Source: Sorangium cellulosum So0157-2 (lineage in GTDB: Bacteria > Myxococcota_A > Polyangia > Polyangiales > Polyangiaceae). From it: a stretch of 64,000 bases of DNA. The position numbers and the translations under genes are program-made. A model generated the notes under the pieces. That model saw nothing but the letters and a program-made list of their open reading frames with translations, did not search any database and was not told where the DNA came from. The stretch covers positions 4,947,501 through 5,011,500 of the forward strand of contig NC_021658.1 in the NCBI RefSeq assembly GCF_000418325.1. The letters are read 5' to 3'. How positions within the stretch are numbered: the stretch's first letter is position 1; each line of letters begins with the position of its first letter. Of the stretch, positions 1 through 8,941 are shown piece by piece.

Positions 1-498
1 CTGCTCGTCGCGCTGGACGCGGCCGCGGCGGCGCTGCTCGGCGGGCAGTTCGAGCAGGGCCTCGCGCGGAAGCGCTACCTGGCGCTCGTCCGCGGCGTGC
101 CGCCCGAGCGCGGGTGCATCGATCACCCGATCCCACGGCGCGAGGGGGGCCCGCGCGTCCCGGCCGTCACCGAGTTCGAGCGGCTCCACGCGCTCGAGCG
201 CTACGCCGTGGTCGAGGCGCGCCCGCGCACGGGGCGGCTGCACCAAGTGCGGAGGCACCTCAAGCACATCAGCCACCCGATCATCGGCGACGTGAACTAC
301 GGCAAGGGCGAGCACAACCGGCTCTTCCGCGAGCGCTACGCGCTGCACCGCCTCGCGCTGCACGCGGCCGAGCTCGTCGTCGCCCACCCCGAGACGGGCA
401 CGCCGCTGCGCATCGCCGCGCCGCTGCCCGACGACCTGCGGGGGCCGTTCGATCAGCTGGGCGTGCCGGCGTGGATCGGCGCGGCGCCCGAGGCGTGA
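1..498 (+). CDS. truC: RluA-family tRNA pseudouridine synthase, TruC-like (5' end outside window)
   Basis: C-terminal 165 residues of an RNA pseudouridine synthase; the start and the catalytic Asp motif lie upstream of the window. The frame is open from base 1 (begins LLVALDAAAAALLGGQFEQG) and ends at TGA 496-498. The segment GRLHQVRRHLKHISHPIIGD followed by a HNRLFRE stretch and a LHRLALHA stretch is the conserved C-terminal part of the RluA fold; the HNRLFRE element resembles TruC, which modifies U65 of tRNA, more than RluA or RluD. Family assignment is firm; TruC specificity is inferred from this short element. The next gene is convergent, 49 bp away. Confidence 0.85.
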   Translation: MLVALDAAAAALLGGQFEQGLARKRYLALVRGVPPERGCIDHPIPRREGGPRVPAVTEFERLHALERYAVVEARPRTGRLHQVRRHLKHISHPIIGDVNYGKGEHNRLFRERYALHRLALHAAELVVAHPETGTPLRIAAPLPDDLRGPFDQLGVPAWIGAAPEA

Positions 499-547
499 GC
501 GCGCCCGCGGCGCGCCGGCGATCCTCCTTCGAGGAGACGGAAGCGCG

Positions 548-1648
548 CTAGCCGGCTTCCGGATCGCGGCGCTTCGGGGCGGCGCCGTGCCCCGCCCGGA
601 TCCCCTCGAGCGAGAGCGCCGGGCCTCGCTGGGCAAAGCCGCCGTCGAAGGGGTTCTCGGCGAGGAACATGGGCGTGTCGAGATCGACGAACGAGAACCC
701 GCCGAGGCCGGCGGCGAAGCAGGCGGACGCCGTCATCGCGAGCACCGACTCGACCATCCCGCCGATCATCAGGCCGAGCCCCGCCGCGCGGGCGACCGCC
801 GCGATGTCGAGCGCCTCGGCGATGCCGCCCTTCATCAGCTTGATGTTGACCACGGTCGCCGCGCGCTCCGCCGCGACGCGGAGGACGTCCGCCGCCGAGG
901 CGGCGCTCTCGTCGGCGGCCACGTCGACCCCGGCGCGCCGCGTGACCTCCTTCATGCCGTCCCAGTCGTCGCGCGGCACCGGCTGCTCCAGGAGCGCGAC
1001 GGTCGCGCCGAGCCGGCGCGCGTGCGCGACGAGCGCGAGCGCCTCGGCCGCCGTGAGCCCGCCGTTGCCGTCGAGGATCAGCGACGCCTCCGGCGCCGCC
1101 GCGACGATCGCCTCGAGGCGCGCCGGGTCCGACGCGGCGAGGCGGCCGCCGACCTTCACCTTGAGCGCGCGGAAGCCCATGGCCGAGGCGCGCCGCGCGG
1201 CCTCCTCCGCGCGCTCGGGCGAGCCCGTGGTGATGGTGATGTCGGTCGTGAGCGCCGTCCCCGCGCCGCCGAAGAAGGCCCAGAGCGGCATGCTCGCGCG
1301 CTTCGTGAGCGCGTCGAGGATCGCCGTCTCGATCGCGCAGCGCGCGGCGCCGGCGCCGCCGCCCGCCGCGGCGCGGAGCGCGACCGCGATGGCGCGCCAC
1401 GCGCGCGCGTCCGCGCCCACGACGGCGGCGCGCAGCGAGAGGGCGGCGGCGCGCGACGCCTCCTGCGTCTCGCCGTTGAAGGCGGGCAGCGGCGCGGCCT
1501 CGCCGAAGCCGAGCGTGCCGTCGGCCAGCTCCACGGTGACGAGGAGGTTCGCCGCGCGCTCCTGCGCGCCGCCGGCGATGCCGAACGGCTCGTGCAGCGG
1601 GATGTCGAGCGCCTCGACCGAGACGCGCTGGATCAGGGTAGGGGACAT
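548..1648 (-). CDS. Dipeptide epimerase, enolase superfamily (L-Ala-D/L-Glu epimerase type)
   Basis: 366 aa, full length for the mandelate racemase/muconate lactonizing group. Seen in order: an N-terminal capping domain, the KVKVGG motif carrying the catalytic KxK lysine, three metal-ligand strands (LDGN, LEQP, ADES), the second catalytic lysine in NIKLMKGG, and a DLDTP element near the C-terminus like the DxD substrate loop of dipeptide epimerases. Family knowledge suggests epimerisation of L-Ala-D/L-Glu or related dipeptides in murein peptide recycling; the exact dipeptide cannot be read from sequence. It is the last gene of a minus-strand set skp-fabZ-TlpA lipoprotein-epimerase, starting 28 bp after its upstream neighbour. 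The ATG at 1648 has no strong ribosome binding site. Confidence 0.85.
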   Translation of the reverse strand: MSPTLIQRVSVEALDIPLHEPFGIAGGAQERAANLLVTVELADGTLGFGEAAPLPAFNGETQEASRAAALSLRAAVVGADARAWRAIAVALRAAAGGGAGAARCAIETAILDALTKRASMPLWAFFGGAGTALTTDITITTGSPERAEEAARRASAMGFRALKVKVGGRLAASDPARLEAIVAAAPEASLILDGNGGLTAAEALALVAHARRLGATVALLEQPVPRDDWDGMKEVTRRAGVDVAADESAASAADVLRVAAERAATVVNIKLMKGGIAEALDIAAVARAAGLGLMIGGMVESVLAMTASACFAAGLGGFSFVDLDTPMFLAENPFDGGFAQRGPALSLEGIRAGHGAAPKRRDPEAG

Positions 1649-1676
1649 GAGGACGATCGCCGCCTTCGCGCGAGGC

Positions 1677-2351
1677 TCACGGGGAGGGACGGGCGCCGTC
1701 GCTCGGCGCGGGCGCCTCGGCCGGGGGAGGCGCCGCGTTCGGAGCGGCCGCCGGCGCTGCTGCCGGCGCTGCCGCCGGCGGAGGGGCCGCTTCGCCGAGC
1801 AGCGCCTCGATCTCGCGGGCGATCTTCTCCTCTTCGCCGTCCTCGTAGCCCGCGTGGATGTGGCGCACGACGCCGCGCCGGTCGACGATGAAGGCGGTCG
1901 GCATCCGCCGCGGGCTATAGCTCTTCACCGCGCTCTGGTCCTTGTCCCAGAGGATCTTGAACTTGACGCCTGCCTCGTCCGCGAACGCGACGAGCTGCTC
2001 CTTCGAGACGTCCTCGGGGGCGTCGAGGGCGACGGCGAGCACGGCGAGCCCGCCGCCGAAGCGCTCGACGAGCTCCTGGTATTTGGGAAACGACTTCCGG
2101 CAGGGGTGGCAGTAGGTCGCCCAGAAGTCGACGATCACCACCTTGCCGCCCGCCTCCTCGAGGGTGGAGGGCCCTTCGCCGCTCACGACCTCGGCGGCGA
2201 GCTCGGGGGCCGCCGAGCCGACGAGGCCGCCGCCCGCCTCGGGCGCCGGGGGGGCGGCGGGCGCGGCGCCGCCGCAGCCGGCCGGCAGCGACAGGGCGAA
2301 GGCGGCGCAGAGGACAGCGGCGACGCGGGCGAACGATGGGCTCCGGCTCAT
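1677..2351 (-). CDS. TlpA/ResA-like thioredoxin-fold lipoprotein
   Basis: 224 aa from ATG 2351. A basic N-terminus and hydrophobic stretch end in lipobox LPAGC, so it should be a lipid-anchored exported protein. The thioredoxin-like domain (about residues 45-180) has the redox motif in WATYCHPCRKS (CHPC) and the cis-Pro loop RMPTAF. The C-terminal 40 residues are Ala/Pro-rich low-complexity sequence. Expected role: thiol-disulfide reductase in the periplasm, for example in cytochrome c maturation; the partner is unknown. An alternative start at 2378 overlaps the fabZ stop as ATGA; 2351 is preferred because it gives a normal signal peptide and has GAGAGGA upstream. Cotranscription with fabZ is likely. 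Confidence 0.85.
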   Translation of the reverse strand: MSRSPSFARVAAVLCAAFALSLPAGCGGAAPAAPPAPEAGGGLVGSAAPELAAEVVSGEGPSTLEEAGGKVVIVDFWATYCHPCRKSFPKYQELVERFGGGLAVLAVALDAPEDVSKEQLVAFADEAGVKFKILWDKDQSAVKSYSPRRMPTAFIVDRRGVVRHIHAGYEDGEEEKIAREIEALLGEAAPPPAAAPAAAPAAAPNAAPPPAEAPAPSDGARPSP

Positions 2352-2374
2352 GGGGCGATCTTCCTCTCCGATCA

Positions 2375-2842
2375 TCATGGCTCGCGATCGACGACGGAGG
2401 CGAGCATCTCCCCCTCGGCGCAGAGCGTCCCGTCGACGCTCGCCTCGCCGCGCAGCTTCCACACGTTCGAGCGGTGGTGCAGCACCTCGACGTAGAGATC
2501 GAGCCGATCGCCGGGCGTCACCGTGTGGCGGAACTTCGCCTTGTCGATGCCCAGGAAGAACATGAGGTTCGACGTCGCGTCGAACGGGTCCGACGCGTAG
2601 GCGAGGATGCCGCCGAGCTGCGTGAGCGACTCCAGGATCAGCACCCCGGGCATGATCGGCCGCTGGGGGAAGTGCCCCTGGAACCAGGGCTCGTTGTACG
2701 CGACGCACTTGTAGCCGCGGATGCTCTTGTTGGCGGTGACCTCCGTCACCCGATCGACCATCACGAGCGGATAGCGGTGCGGCAGGATCGACAGGATCTG
2801 ATGGATCTCGAGCGAGACGGGCTCTTGGGTTCGGTCGGGCAA
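2375..2842 (-). CDS. fabZ: 3-hydroxyacyl-ACP dehydratase FabZ
   Basis: 155 aa, the usual FabZ length. The catalytic His is in LPHRYP and the catalytic Glu in PGVLILESLTQ, with the hot-dog-fold signature FQGHFPQRPIMPG between them. It dehydrates (3R)-hydroxyacyl-ACP to trans-2-enoyl-ACP in fatty acid and lipid A acyl chain synthesis, in the cytoplasm. The start is TTG at 2842, decided by an AAGGAG site six bases upstream. It lies 41 bp downstream of skp; skp and fabZ are neighbours in many Gram-negative envelope operons, although lpxD and lpxA are not present here. The stop overlaps a possible start of the next gene. Confidence 0.95.
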   Translation of the reverse strand: MPDRTQEPVSLEIHQILSILPHRYPLVMVDRVTEVTANKSIRGYKCVAYNEPWFQGHFPQRPIMPGVLILESLTQLGGILAYASDPFDATSNLMFFLGIDKAKFRHTVTPGDRLDLYVEVLHHRSNVWKLRGEASVDGTLCAEGEMLASVVDREP

Positions 2843-2883
2843 GGCCGGCTCCTTTCGGCGGCGTGGCGCGCGCGGGCAGCGCG

Positions 2884-3480
2884 CTACTTGGCGTCGTCCT
2901 TCTTCTCCGCCTTGTCGCCGCCCGCGTCGTCCTCGCCGCCGCCGGTGTTGTAGAGCTGAACCACCTGCTCCGTCAGGTCGAGATCCGCGCGCACGTAGGG
3001 GGCCGCCTGCTTGTCCAGGATGATCTCGTAGCCCGATTTCTTCGCGACCCGGGCGACGATGACCATCATCTTCTTGATGATGGGCCCGGTGAGCTCGCCC
3101 TGCTTCTTCTGCAGCTCCTTGTTGTAATCGACGAACACGGTCTGGAGCTCGACCATCTGGCGCTGCCAGTCCTCCATCCGCTTTTGCAGCGACTCGCGCG
3201 AGAGCACGCGCGACTGCTTCTCGATGTCCTCGCGCGCTTTCTGGAGCTCGGTCTGCTTGGCGTCGAGCTCCTGCTGGCGCCGGTCGAAGAGCTTCTTCAG
3301 GGTGGCCTGCGCGCGGATGCCGTCCTCGGTCTGCATGACGGCGTGCTGCACGTCGACCACGGCGATCCGGGTCTCGGCGGCGGCGACGCTCGGCGCGGCG
3401 AGGGCGAGCGACACGACGGCGGCGCGGGCGATCCGGACGAGGAGCGGCGCGGGACGATGCACGGGGGAGCGGGCGACCAT
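2884..3480 (-). CDS. skp: OmpH/Skp-family periplasmic chaperone
   Basis: 198 aa with an N-terminal signal peptide ending near PSVAAAE, followed by the typical OmpH start (IAVVDVQHAVMQTEDG) and a long charged helical hairpin rich in Lys, Glu and Gln (about residues 55-150), the tentacle region of Skp. A Lys/Asp-rich tail follows (residues 178-198). The family holds unfolded outer-membrane proteins in the periplasm and delivers them to BamA. It is first in the operon with fabZ, the TlpA lipoprotein and the epimerase; the promoter is probably in the 158-bp gap to the Cys-rich lipoprotein gene. Confidence 0.9.
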   Translation of the reverse strand: MVARSPVHRPAPLLVRIARAAVVSLALAAPSVAAAETRIAVVDVQHAVMQTEDGIRAQATLKKLFDRRQQELDAKQTELQKAREDIEKQSRVLSRESLQKRMEDWQRQMVELQTVFVDYNKELQKKQGELTGPIIKKMMVIVARVAKKSGYEIILDKQAAPYVRADLDLTEQVVQLYNTGGGEDDAGGDKAEKKDDAK

Positions 3481-3585
3481 TCGAGGCGATTACCCGCCGC
3501 GTGACGGACGGTCAAGGTGTGCGGGGCGGGGCCACGGAAGGTGAGGGTGCGTCGATGGCGGCTCGTCGTCCGCCGCTCCGCCGCT

Positions 3586-3613
3586 CCGCCGCTCCGCCGC
3601 GGCGGAGCGGCGG
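3586..3613 (-). terminator. GC-rich palindrome, terminator-like
   Basis: Perfect palindrome: CCGCCGCTCCGCCG joined to its reverse complement, 14 bp per arm with no spacer. It is 25 bp beyond the stop of the Cys-rich lipoprotein gene (minus strand) and upstream of skp. There is no T tract, so it may act as a Rho-independent-like pause or simply as a repeat. Confidence 0.45.
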
Positions 3614-3638
3614 CGGGGCCTCGGTCAGCGGCGGTGGA

Positions 3639-4499
3639 TCAGAGGCACTCGCCGGAGATGCAGTCCTTGCCGTCGGGGCAGGGCTCGTCGAGCGTGCACT
3701 CCGGCGCGACCTCCTCCCGCGTCTTGCAGAAGCCGTCCTCGCAGCGGACGAAGCGGCTGTCGATGAGCCTGCAGGCCTGCTCGCTCTCGCACGGGTAGTG
3801 GCAGTAGCCGTCCTCCATGCACTCCTGGCCCTGGGCCGCGCAGGACGTGGCGGCGCAGCCGGGCTGCGGCGACGGGTCGGCCATGCAGGCGCCGGTCACC
3901 GCGTTGCAGACCTCGCCGGGGGCGCAGTCGTCGTGGGTGGCGCAGCCCGCGGCGCAGGCGCCGTCGACGCAGAGCGCGCCGCCCTCGCACGGCGCCGCGT
4001 CGCTGCACTCGGGGTTCTCGGCGTCGGGGACGCAGACCCCGCGGTCGCAGCGCGTGCCGGGCGCCTCGCAGGGGACGCTGTCGGAGCAGCCGCCTTTGCA
4101 CTCGCCGTTGACGCACAGCCGGCCCGCGCCGCACTCGTAGCTGAACTCGCACGCCGCGATGCAGAGCCCGTCGACGCACCGCGTGCCGTCCGCGCACGCA
4201 TCGTCGCCGTCGCAGGGACATGTGGTGAGGTCCGCGTCGCAGGCGGCCTCTCCGCCGCCCTCGCCGCCCTGACCGGCGCCGCCCTGGGCGACGCCGCCCT
4301 GGCCGGCGCCGCCCTGACCGCCGACGTCGGGCTCCGCCGGGCGACAGCCGTAGCCGTCGCAGATGAGGCAGTTCTCGCCGTCGCGGTCGCAGTGGACCGC
4401 GGCGTCACCGCAGCCGCCACAGCCCGTCGCGGTGGCGGCGAGCATCAGGAACAGCGCGCCTCGACCCAGGATCTTCGCAAGGGGGGAATGAAGAAGCAT
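3639..4499 (-). CDS. Cysteine-rich EGF/dickkopf-like repeat lipoprotein
   Basis: 286 aa. Signal sequence MLLHSPLAKILGRGALFLML is followed by lipobox TATGC, then a Gly/Gln-rich linker (repeats of QGGAGQGG), then about 200 residues made of short Cys-rich units such as CADGTRCVDGLC and CGAGRLCVNGEC. These spacings resemble the EGF-like/dickkopf repeats common in myxobacterial surface lipoproteins and imply many disulfides. The start at 4499 is supported by GGAGGA six bases upstream; the frame stays open further upstream, but without a signal peptide. Function unknown; adhesion or matrix binding would be a guess. Monocistronic, with a terminator-like palindrome downstream. Confidence 0.75.
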   Translation of the reverse strand: MLLHSPLAKILGRGALFLMLAATATGCGGCGDAAVHCDRDGENCLICDGYGCRPAEPDVGGQGGAGQGGVAQGGAGQGGEGGGEAACDADLTTCPCDGDDACADGTRCVDGLCIAACEFSYECGAGRLCVNGECKGGCSDSVPCEAPGTRCDRGVCVPDAENPECSDAAPCEGGALCVDGACAAGCATHDDCAPGEVCNAVTGACMADPSPQPGCAATSCAAQGQECMEDGYCHYPCESEQACRLIDSRFVRCEDGFCKTREEVAPECTLDEPCPDGKDCISGECL

Positions 4500-4575
4500 C
4501 GAAGTCCTCCAGCGGCGGCCGGCACCGGCGCGGCCCTCCCGCACGACTACCATGCCGCGCGCTAACACGCAGCGT

Positions 4576-4620
4576 GCCACGCGGCGGCCGGAGAGGCGCG
4601 CCACGCGGCGGCCGGAGAGG
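4576..4620. repeat. Two-copy direct repeat in the 325-bp gap before the Cys-rich lipoprotein gene
   Basis: A 21-bp unit beginning GCCACGCGGCGGCC occurs at 4576-4596 and 4600-4620, with a 24-bp period. The gap 4500-4825 otherwise shows no gene. The repeat is about 80-120 bp upstream of the lipoprotein start and could be an operator; no evidence beyond position. Confidence 0.5.
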
Positions 4621-4825
4621 ATCGCGGGGAAGCCCGATCGGCCTCTCGCCTTGTGAACCTGCGTTCACCAGCGCTCGTCGCGCGAGGTTCACTGGCCCGC
4701 GGGCGCAGCGCGAGGCGGGGCGGCCGTCGCTCCGGGCCCGCACGGATCCGCCGGACGCAGCAGGGGTTCCGGTCAGGGCGCAGGCGCGGTCGCCGCGAGC
4801 GGCCCGGCCGGTCGCCCCGCGCGGC

Positions 4826-6001
4826 TCACGAGCGGTAGCCGGCGTTCACGTCGACGTAGCCGTGTCCGAGGTCGCTCGTCAGGTAGGAGAAGTCGCCCGG
4901 GCCGCTGCCGAGCACGAGCTCGATGACGTAGGTGTCGCGCGCGAGCACCTCGTTCGCCTTGCGCTCGGCTTCCGCCCCGACCGGCGCGCCGTTCTGCACG
5001 ATCGGGATGCCGCCGACGAGGATCTGGGCCTCGGCCGGATCGAAGGGCACGCCGGCGCGCCCGGCGGCGGCGAGCAGCCGCCCCCAGTTCGCGTCCTTGC
5101 CGAACAGCGCGGTCTTCACGAGCATCGACGTGGCCACCGTGCGCGCCACGGCGCGCGCCGCGTCGCGCGTCGAGAGCCCGCGGACCCGGATCTCGGCGAC
5201 GTGCGTGCTGCCCTCGCCGTCGGCCACCATCGAGCGCGCCAGCTCGCCGCAGACCTCGGTGAGGGCCGCCGTGAGCTCGTCGCGCGACGCGCGGCGCTGG
5301 GACGCGCCGGAGGACAGGAGGAGCACCGTGTCGTTGGTGCTGGTGTCCCCGTCGACGGTGCACGCGTTGAACGTCACGTCGCACGAGGCCGCGAGCGCCT
5401 CGTTCGCCTCGCCGGGGTCGAGCACGGCGTCGGTGAACAGGAAGACGAGCATCGTCGCGTGGGGGGGCCCGACGTCGGGGTGGATCATCCCGGCGCCCTT
5501 GCCGATGCCGAGCAGCGTGGCGCCCCCGGCCAGCTTGCGTTGAGAGAGCTTCGGCCAGCGGTCGGTCGTGCAGATCGCCTGGGCGAAGTCGAGGTAGCCC
5601 TTCGGCGACAGGCGCGCCGTCAGCTCGGGGACGCACTCGACGATCCGGTGCGCGGGCAGGACGGCGCCGATGACGCCGGTCGACGCGGGGAGGACCTCGT
5701 CCTCCGGGGCGCCGATGGCCTCGGCGACGGCGCGCGTCGTGTCGAGGGCGGCCTTCCAGCCGGCCTCGCCCGTGCAGGCGTTGGCGCATCCGCTGTTGGC
5801 GACGACGGCGCGCGCGCGGCCCGACCGGACGCGCTGCATGGCGATGTCCACGGGCGCCGCGCGCACGAGGTTCCGGGTGAACATGCCGGCCACCACCGCC
5901 GGCTGATCGGCCACCGCGAGCGCGACGTCGATACGTCCGTCTTTCCGGATCCCCGCGCTGATGGCGCCGAAGCGAAACCCTGCAACTGGCTCGAAACTCA
6001 T
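4826..6001 (-). CDS. argJ: Bifunctional glutamate N-acetyltransferase/ornithine acetyltransferase ArgJ
   Basis: 391 aa, normal ArgJ length. The autoproteolytic site is visible as PASTGVIG (cleavage before the Thr that becomes the beta-subunit nucleophile), followed by IGKGAGMI, FNACTVDGDTSTND and the C-terminal GKDANWGR motif, all typical of ArgJ. It transfers the acetyl group of N-acetylornithine to glutamate, recycling the acetyl group in arginine synthesis, in the cytoplasm. The start at 6001 (MSFEPVAGFRFG) matches the family start; the frame remains open upstream only because of base composition. No other arginine gene is nearby. Confidence 0.95.
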   Translation of the reverse strand: MSFEPVAGFRFGAISAGIRKDGRIDVALAVADQPAVVAGMFTRNLVRAAPVDIAMQRVRSGRARAVVANSGCANACTGEAGWKAALDTTRAVAEAIGAPEDEVLPASTGVIGAVLPAHRIVECVPELTARLSPKGYLDFAQAICTTDRWPKLSQRKLAGGATLLGIGKGAGMIHPDVGPPHATMLVFLFTDAVLDPGEANEALAASCDVTFNACTVDGDTSTNDTVLLLSSGASQRRASRDELTAALTEVCGELARSMVADGEGSTHVAEIRVRGLSTRDAARAVARTVATSMLVKTALFGKDANWGRLLAAAGRAGVPFDPAEAQILVGGIPIVQNGAPVGAEAERKANEVLARDTYVIELVLGSGPGDFSYLTSDLGHGYVDVNAGYRS

Positions 6002-6272
6002 GAGGGCGCGGAGTCTACGCACGAACGCGCGCCGGGAGAAAGCGGCAATGGGGGCCCAGAGGCCACGTCGAGCGCTGTCGGGCGGATCGCTCGCGGAGCT
6101 CGGCGCTGCGCTCCGGCGGCGGAGCCTGTCCTCGGGAGCGGCTCCGCCGCCAGGGAGCTCGGATGCGGTGCGTTTCTCAGGGCCGCTCCGCTCTTCCCTC
6201 TCTCCGCGTCGCCGCGGGTGAGACGTCCGGAGGCGGCCGGGCTGAGCGCGACCTTTGCAATGCTCCGGGACG

Positions 6273-7889
6273 ATGGTCGCCGTCCGGATCGTCGATATCA
6301 AAGGCCTGTATCTCCCGGGCTTTCCCGACAGCTCCGCGCCGCCGGGGACGACGCGGGCGGCTGGATACAGCCCCGGATACACGAGCCTGGACAACCAGGG
6401 ACGCGTCTACATCAATCGAGATCTCGACGGGCGATGGGCGAGGAATACGCAGCTCATCGAGATCACCGCCGAGGTGACGAGCCCCGACGGCGAGCTCCCG
6501 GAGGGCGCGCGCATCCGCTGGAGCGCGCGCGATCCCGACGACCCGTTCAACGAGCGGCCGGAGGTGCACCCGGACTGGGCTCCCACCTTCGACGAGAACG
6601 ACTACGACGCCGCGGGGGCCTACGTGGCGCCGGCCGAAGACGACAACGAGGGGACGCCGGACAGGAGCCCCAGCTGGGAAGAGGTGGACGGCTATCCGCT
6701 GTCCGACGCCACGGAGGCCAGCGCGAGCTCGGCCATCGTGGGGATGAGGAGCACGATCCGGCGCCACATGACCGATATCGCCGGCGACAACCTGATCGTC
6801 CGCGCCGAGCTCGAGGCCGAGGGCCTCGCGGAGGCCGCCGCCGACGAGACCGGGATCATGACGATGTGGCGCCGGATCGACGTCGAGTACATCCGCATGG
6901 AGAGCGCGCCCCCGCTGCCGCTGGACCAGGTGCCGAGCCATTTCGCCCCGGTCTTCGCCCAGCTCGATTTCTCCGAAGAGCGGGTGATCCAGGACCGGCA
7001 GCACCTCGCGCCCGACGCGAGCACGCTCGGCGAGCACGCGCCGCGCTTCGTGAGCGAGGCCTTCTCGCACGCCGGGGATCCGGGCTGGTTCTGCCTGATC
7101 GCCGCGCTCGAGCCGCACCCGGTGCCCCAGATCCAGGGCGCGCCGCTGTTCACCGGGGTGGTCACGATCCGGGACGGCGGAGAGGGAGAGAGGCGACGGG
7201 AGTACGTGGAGATCCCGGGCCATCACCCCGAGGCGGGCCACGTCACGTTCCGCTGGAACGGCGAGCAGATCGGGTTCTCGGTGGCGATCGCGACCGTCCT
7301 GTCCGACCCGCCGCGGACGCAGCTCTGGCTCGATCCGCACGACATCCAGAGCCAGTTCACCGCGGGCGACGGGTCCCTCGCGCACGCCTACAGGGACCGC
7401 CTCTTCTTCTTCCCTCGCGCGCGCCGCAGGGGCGCCGCGTGGGAGCCCCCGGGCTACGGCATCCCGGCGCGCGTCGAGGCCGTCGTGCGGGGGGCGGGCG
7501 CCGCCTACGCCGCCGGCATGAGCCCCACGATCGACGTCGGGACGGCGAGGTACTTCGCCGGCAGGACCGTCCTCTTCACCCACCACCGGGCGTGGTGGGA
7601 TGCAGCGCGCGAGCAGCCCCGGCCCGGCTACGAGCAAGGCACGCTCCACACCATCGTCCACGAGCTCACGCACGCGTTCGGGATGCCGCACAAGTGCGGC
7701 TATTTCGACTACCGGACGCCGCGCCGGAGGACGTGCTGCATGAACTACCGCTCCCACTGGATGATCGACGCCGACCAGCAGCTCATCCCGGGGACCGCCG
7801 GGCTGGTCGGCGCCGACCTGTGCGGGCGCCACGCGAAGGAGACCCGACGCGTGCGCCTGGAGAGCAACAAGGGACTTCGATGGAGATGA
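6273..7889 (+). CDS. Metzincin-type zinc metalloprotease without signal peptide
   Basis: 538 aa. HELTHAFGMPH at residues 463-473 is a complete metzincin zinc site (HExxHxxGxxH: His463, Glu464, His467, Gly470, His473). Met490 in CCMNY, 17 residues later, could be the Met-turn. Cysteines flank the site (CGYF, CCMNY, DLCGR). The N-terminal 450 residues are acidic, beta-rich in appearance and unassigned. There is no signal peptide or membrane segment, so any export would need a specialised route. The next gene begins 9 bp later, and a DUF2169 gene follows. TTG at 6255 would add six residues; ATG 6273 is preferred. Protease assignment rests on the motif; the target is unknown. Confidence 0.7.
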   Translation: MVAVRIVDIKGLYLPGFPDSSAPPGTTRAAGYSPGYTSLDNQGRVYINRDLDGRWARNTQLIEITAEVTSPDGELPEGARIRWSARDPDDPFNERPEVHPDWAPTFDENDYDAAGAYVAPAEDDNEGTPDRSPSWEEVDGYPLSDATEASASSAIVGMRSTIRRHMTDIAGDNLIVRAELEAEGLAEAAADETGIMTMWRRIDVEYIRMESAPPLPLDQVPSHFAPVFAQLDFSEERVIQDRQHLAPDASTLGEHAPRFVSEAFSHAGDPGWFCLIAALEPHPVPQIQGAPLFTGVVTIRDGGEGERRREYVEIPGHHPEAGHVTFRWNGEQIGFSVAIATVLSDPPRTQLWLDPHDIQSQFTAGDGSLAHAYRDRLFFFPRARRRGAAWEPPGYGIPARVEAVVRGAGAAYAAGMSPTIDVGTARYFAGRTVLFTHHRAWWDAAREQPRPGYEQGTLHTIVHELTHAFGMPHKCGYFDYRTPRRRTCCMNYRSHWMIDADQQLIPGTAGLVGADLCGRHAKETRRVRLESNKGLRWR

Positions 7890-7898
7890 GGGGCTGTC

Positions 7899-8759
7899 AT
7901 GTCCGATGAACACGCGCGAAGCGACCTGGATCCGCCCGGTCCGCCGGGCCTCTCGCTGCGTTCGCTCGATCACGATCGCCGCTACGTGCTCGGCTTCCCC
8001 CTGCACGTGGCCATCACGCTGTGCGCCGACCGACCCGAGACCTGCATCCGGCGCCTGCCGCGCCCGAGCTGGGCGGGAAACGCCGGCGCGATCGGCGTCC
8101 GCCTCGCGCGGGCGGGCACCGGCGAGGAGGTCGTGCGGACCGAGCCGTCGCCGGTCGCGCTCCCCGAGCACGGCACGCCGGTGTTTCGCCTGTGCCCGGG
8201 CGCGTGCAGGCGCATGCTCATCGACGTCTCGTCGTACCTGCCCGCGGGGCTCGAGCCCGGGAATTACACGCTGGCGATCGTCTACGTGGGGCCGCCGGAC
8301 CGGGTGGAGAGCGCGCCGGTGCCGATCGAGCTCGCGGCGCCGAGCGCCGAGGAGCAGCGCGAGCTCCTGCGCCTCGCGCCCGAGCTCGCCCGCGCGGGCT
8401 CGTGGGGCCGCTGGACGAGCCTCCCCCCGGAGGGCGGCGCGCCGGTCGCGGGCCGCGTGGCGCCGGGCGATCCGCTCCGCTTCAACCGCATCCTGCGGGC
8501 CCTGATGTACGGGCCGGAGTCGCTCTGCGACGTGGATCCGGCCGTGCTCGACGCGCTCGACGGCGTCTATGCGCCGGAGGCCCACGCGCTGCGCGCCGAG
8601 CTCCACGCCGCGCGGGGCGACGCGGCGCGGCTCGCGGAGCAGGCGCAGCTCATCCGGACCACCTACCCGGGGCTCGCCTGGTGGATCGAGCGGATCGAGG
8701 CGGGGGAGAGCGAGATCGGCTTCGTCCGGGCATGCCGGGTGACGCCGCGCGGCGGGTGA
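7899..8759 (+). CDS. Hypothetical protein, partner of the metzincin gene
   Basis: 286 aa, not recognised. ATG 7899 has GAGGGG five bases upstream and lies 9 bp after the protease stop, so the two are almost certainly cotranscribed. The N-terminal half contains extended, beta-like segments (for example LEPGNYTLAIVYVGPP) and several cysteines; the C-terminal half is helical and Ala/Arg-rich. No signal peptide or membrane span. Its place directly after a toxin-like protease and before a DUF2169 gene would suit an immunity protein or a second effector subunit, but nothing in the sequence proves either. Confidence 0.6.
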   Translation: MSDEHARSDLDPPGPPGLSLRSLDHDRRYVLGFPLHVAITLCADRPETCIRRLPRPSWAGNAGAIGVRLARAGTGEEVVRTEPSPVALPEHGTPVFRLCPGACRRMLIDVSSYLPAGLEPGNYTLAIVYVGPPDRVESAPVPIELAAPSAEEQRELLRLAPELARAGSWGRWTSLPPEGGAPVAGRVAPGDPLRFNRILRALMYGPESLCDVDPAVLDALDGVYAPEAHALRAELHAARGDAARLAEQAQLIRTTYPGLAWWIERIEAGESEIGFVRACRVTPRGG

Positions 8760-8941
8760 GCGCCGGCGCCGCGCCACGCCCGCGCCGGCGCGCGCCGCGA
8801 GGCGGGCGCCAGGGCGCCGCGTCCACACGGGGATCACCGAACTGCAACACGACCTTCACCGCTCCCGCGGTACTCCTGTCGGGAAGCAATGGTGACGACG
8901 AGGCGACCCATGGCCGGTAGCAGCAGCCGGAGCGCGCGGGC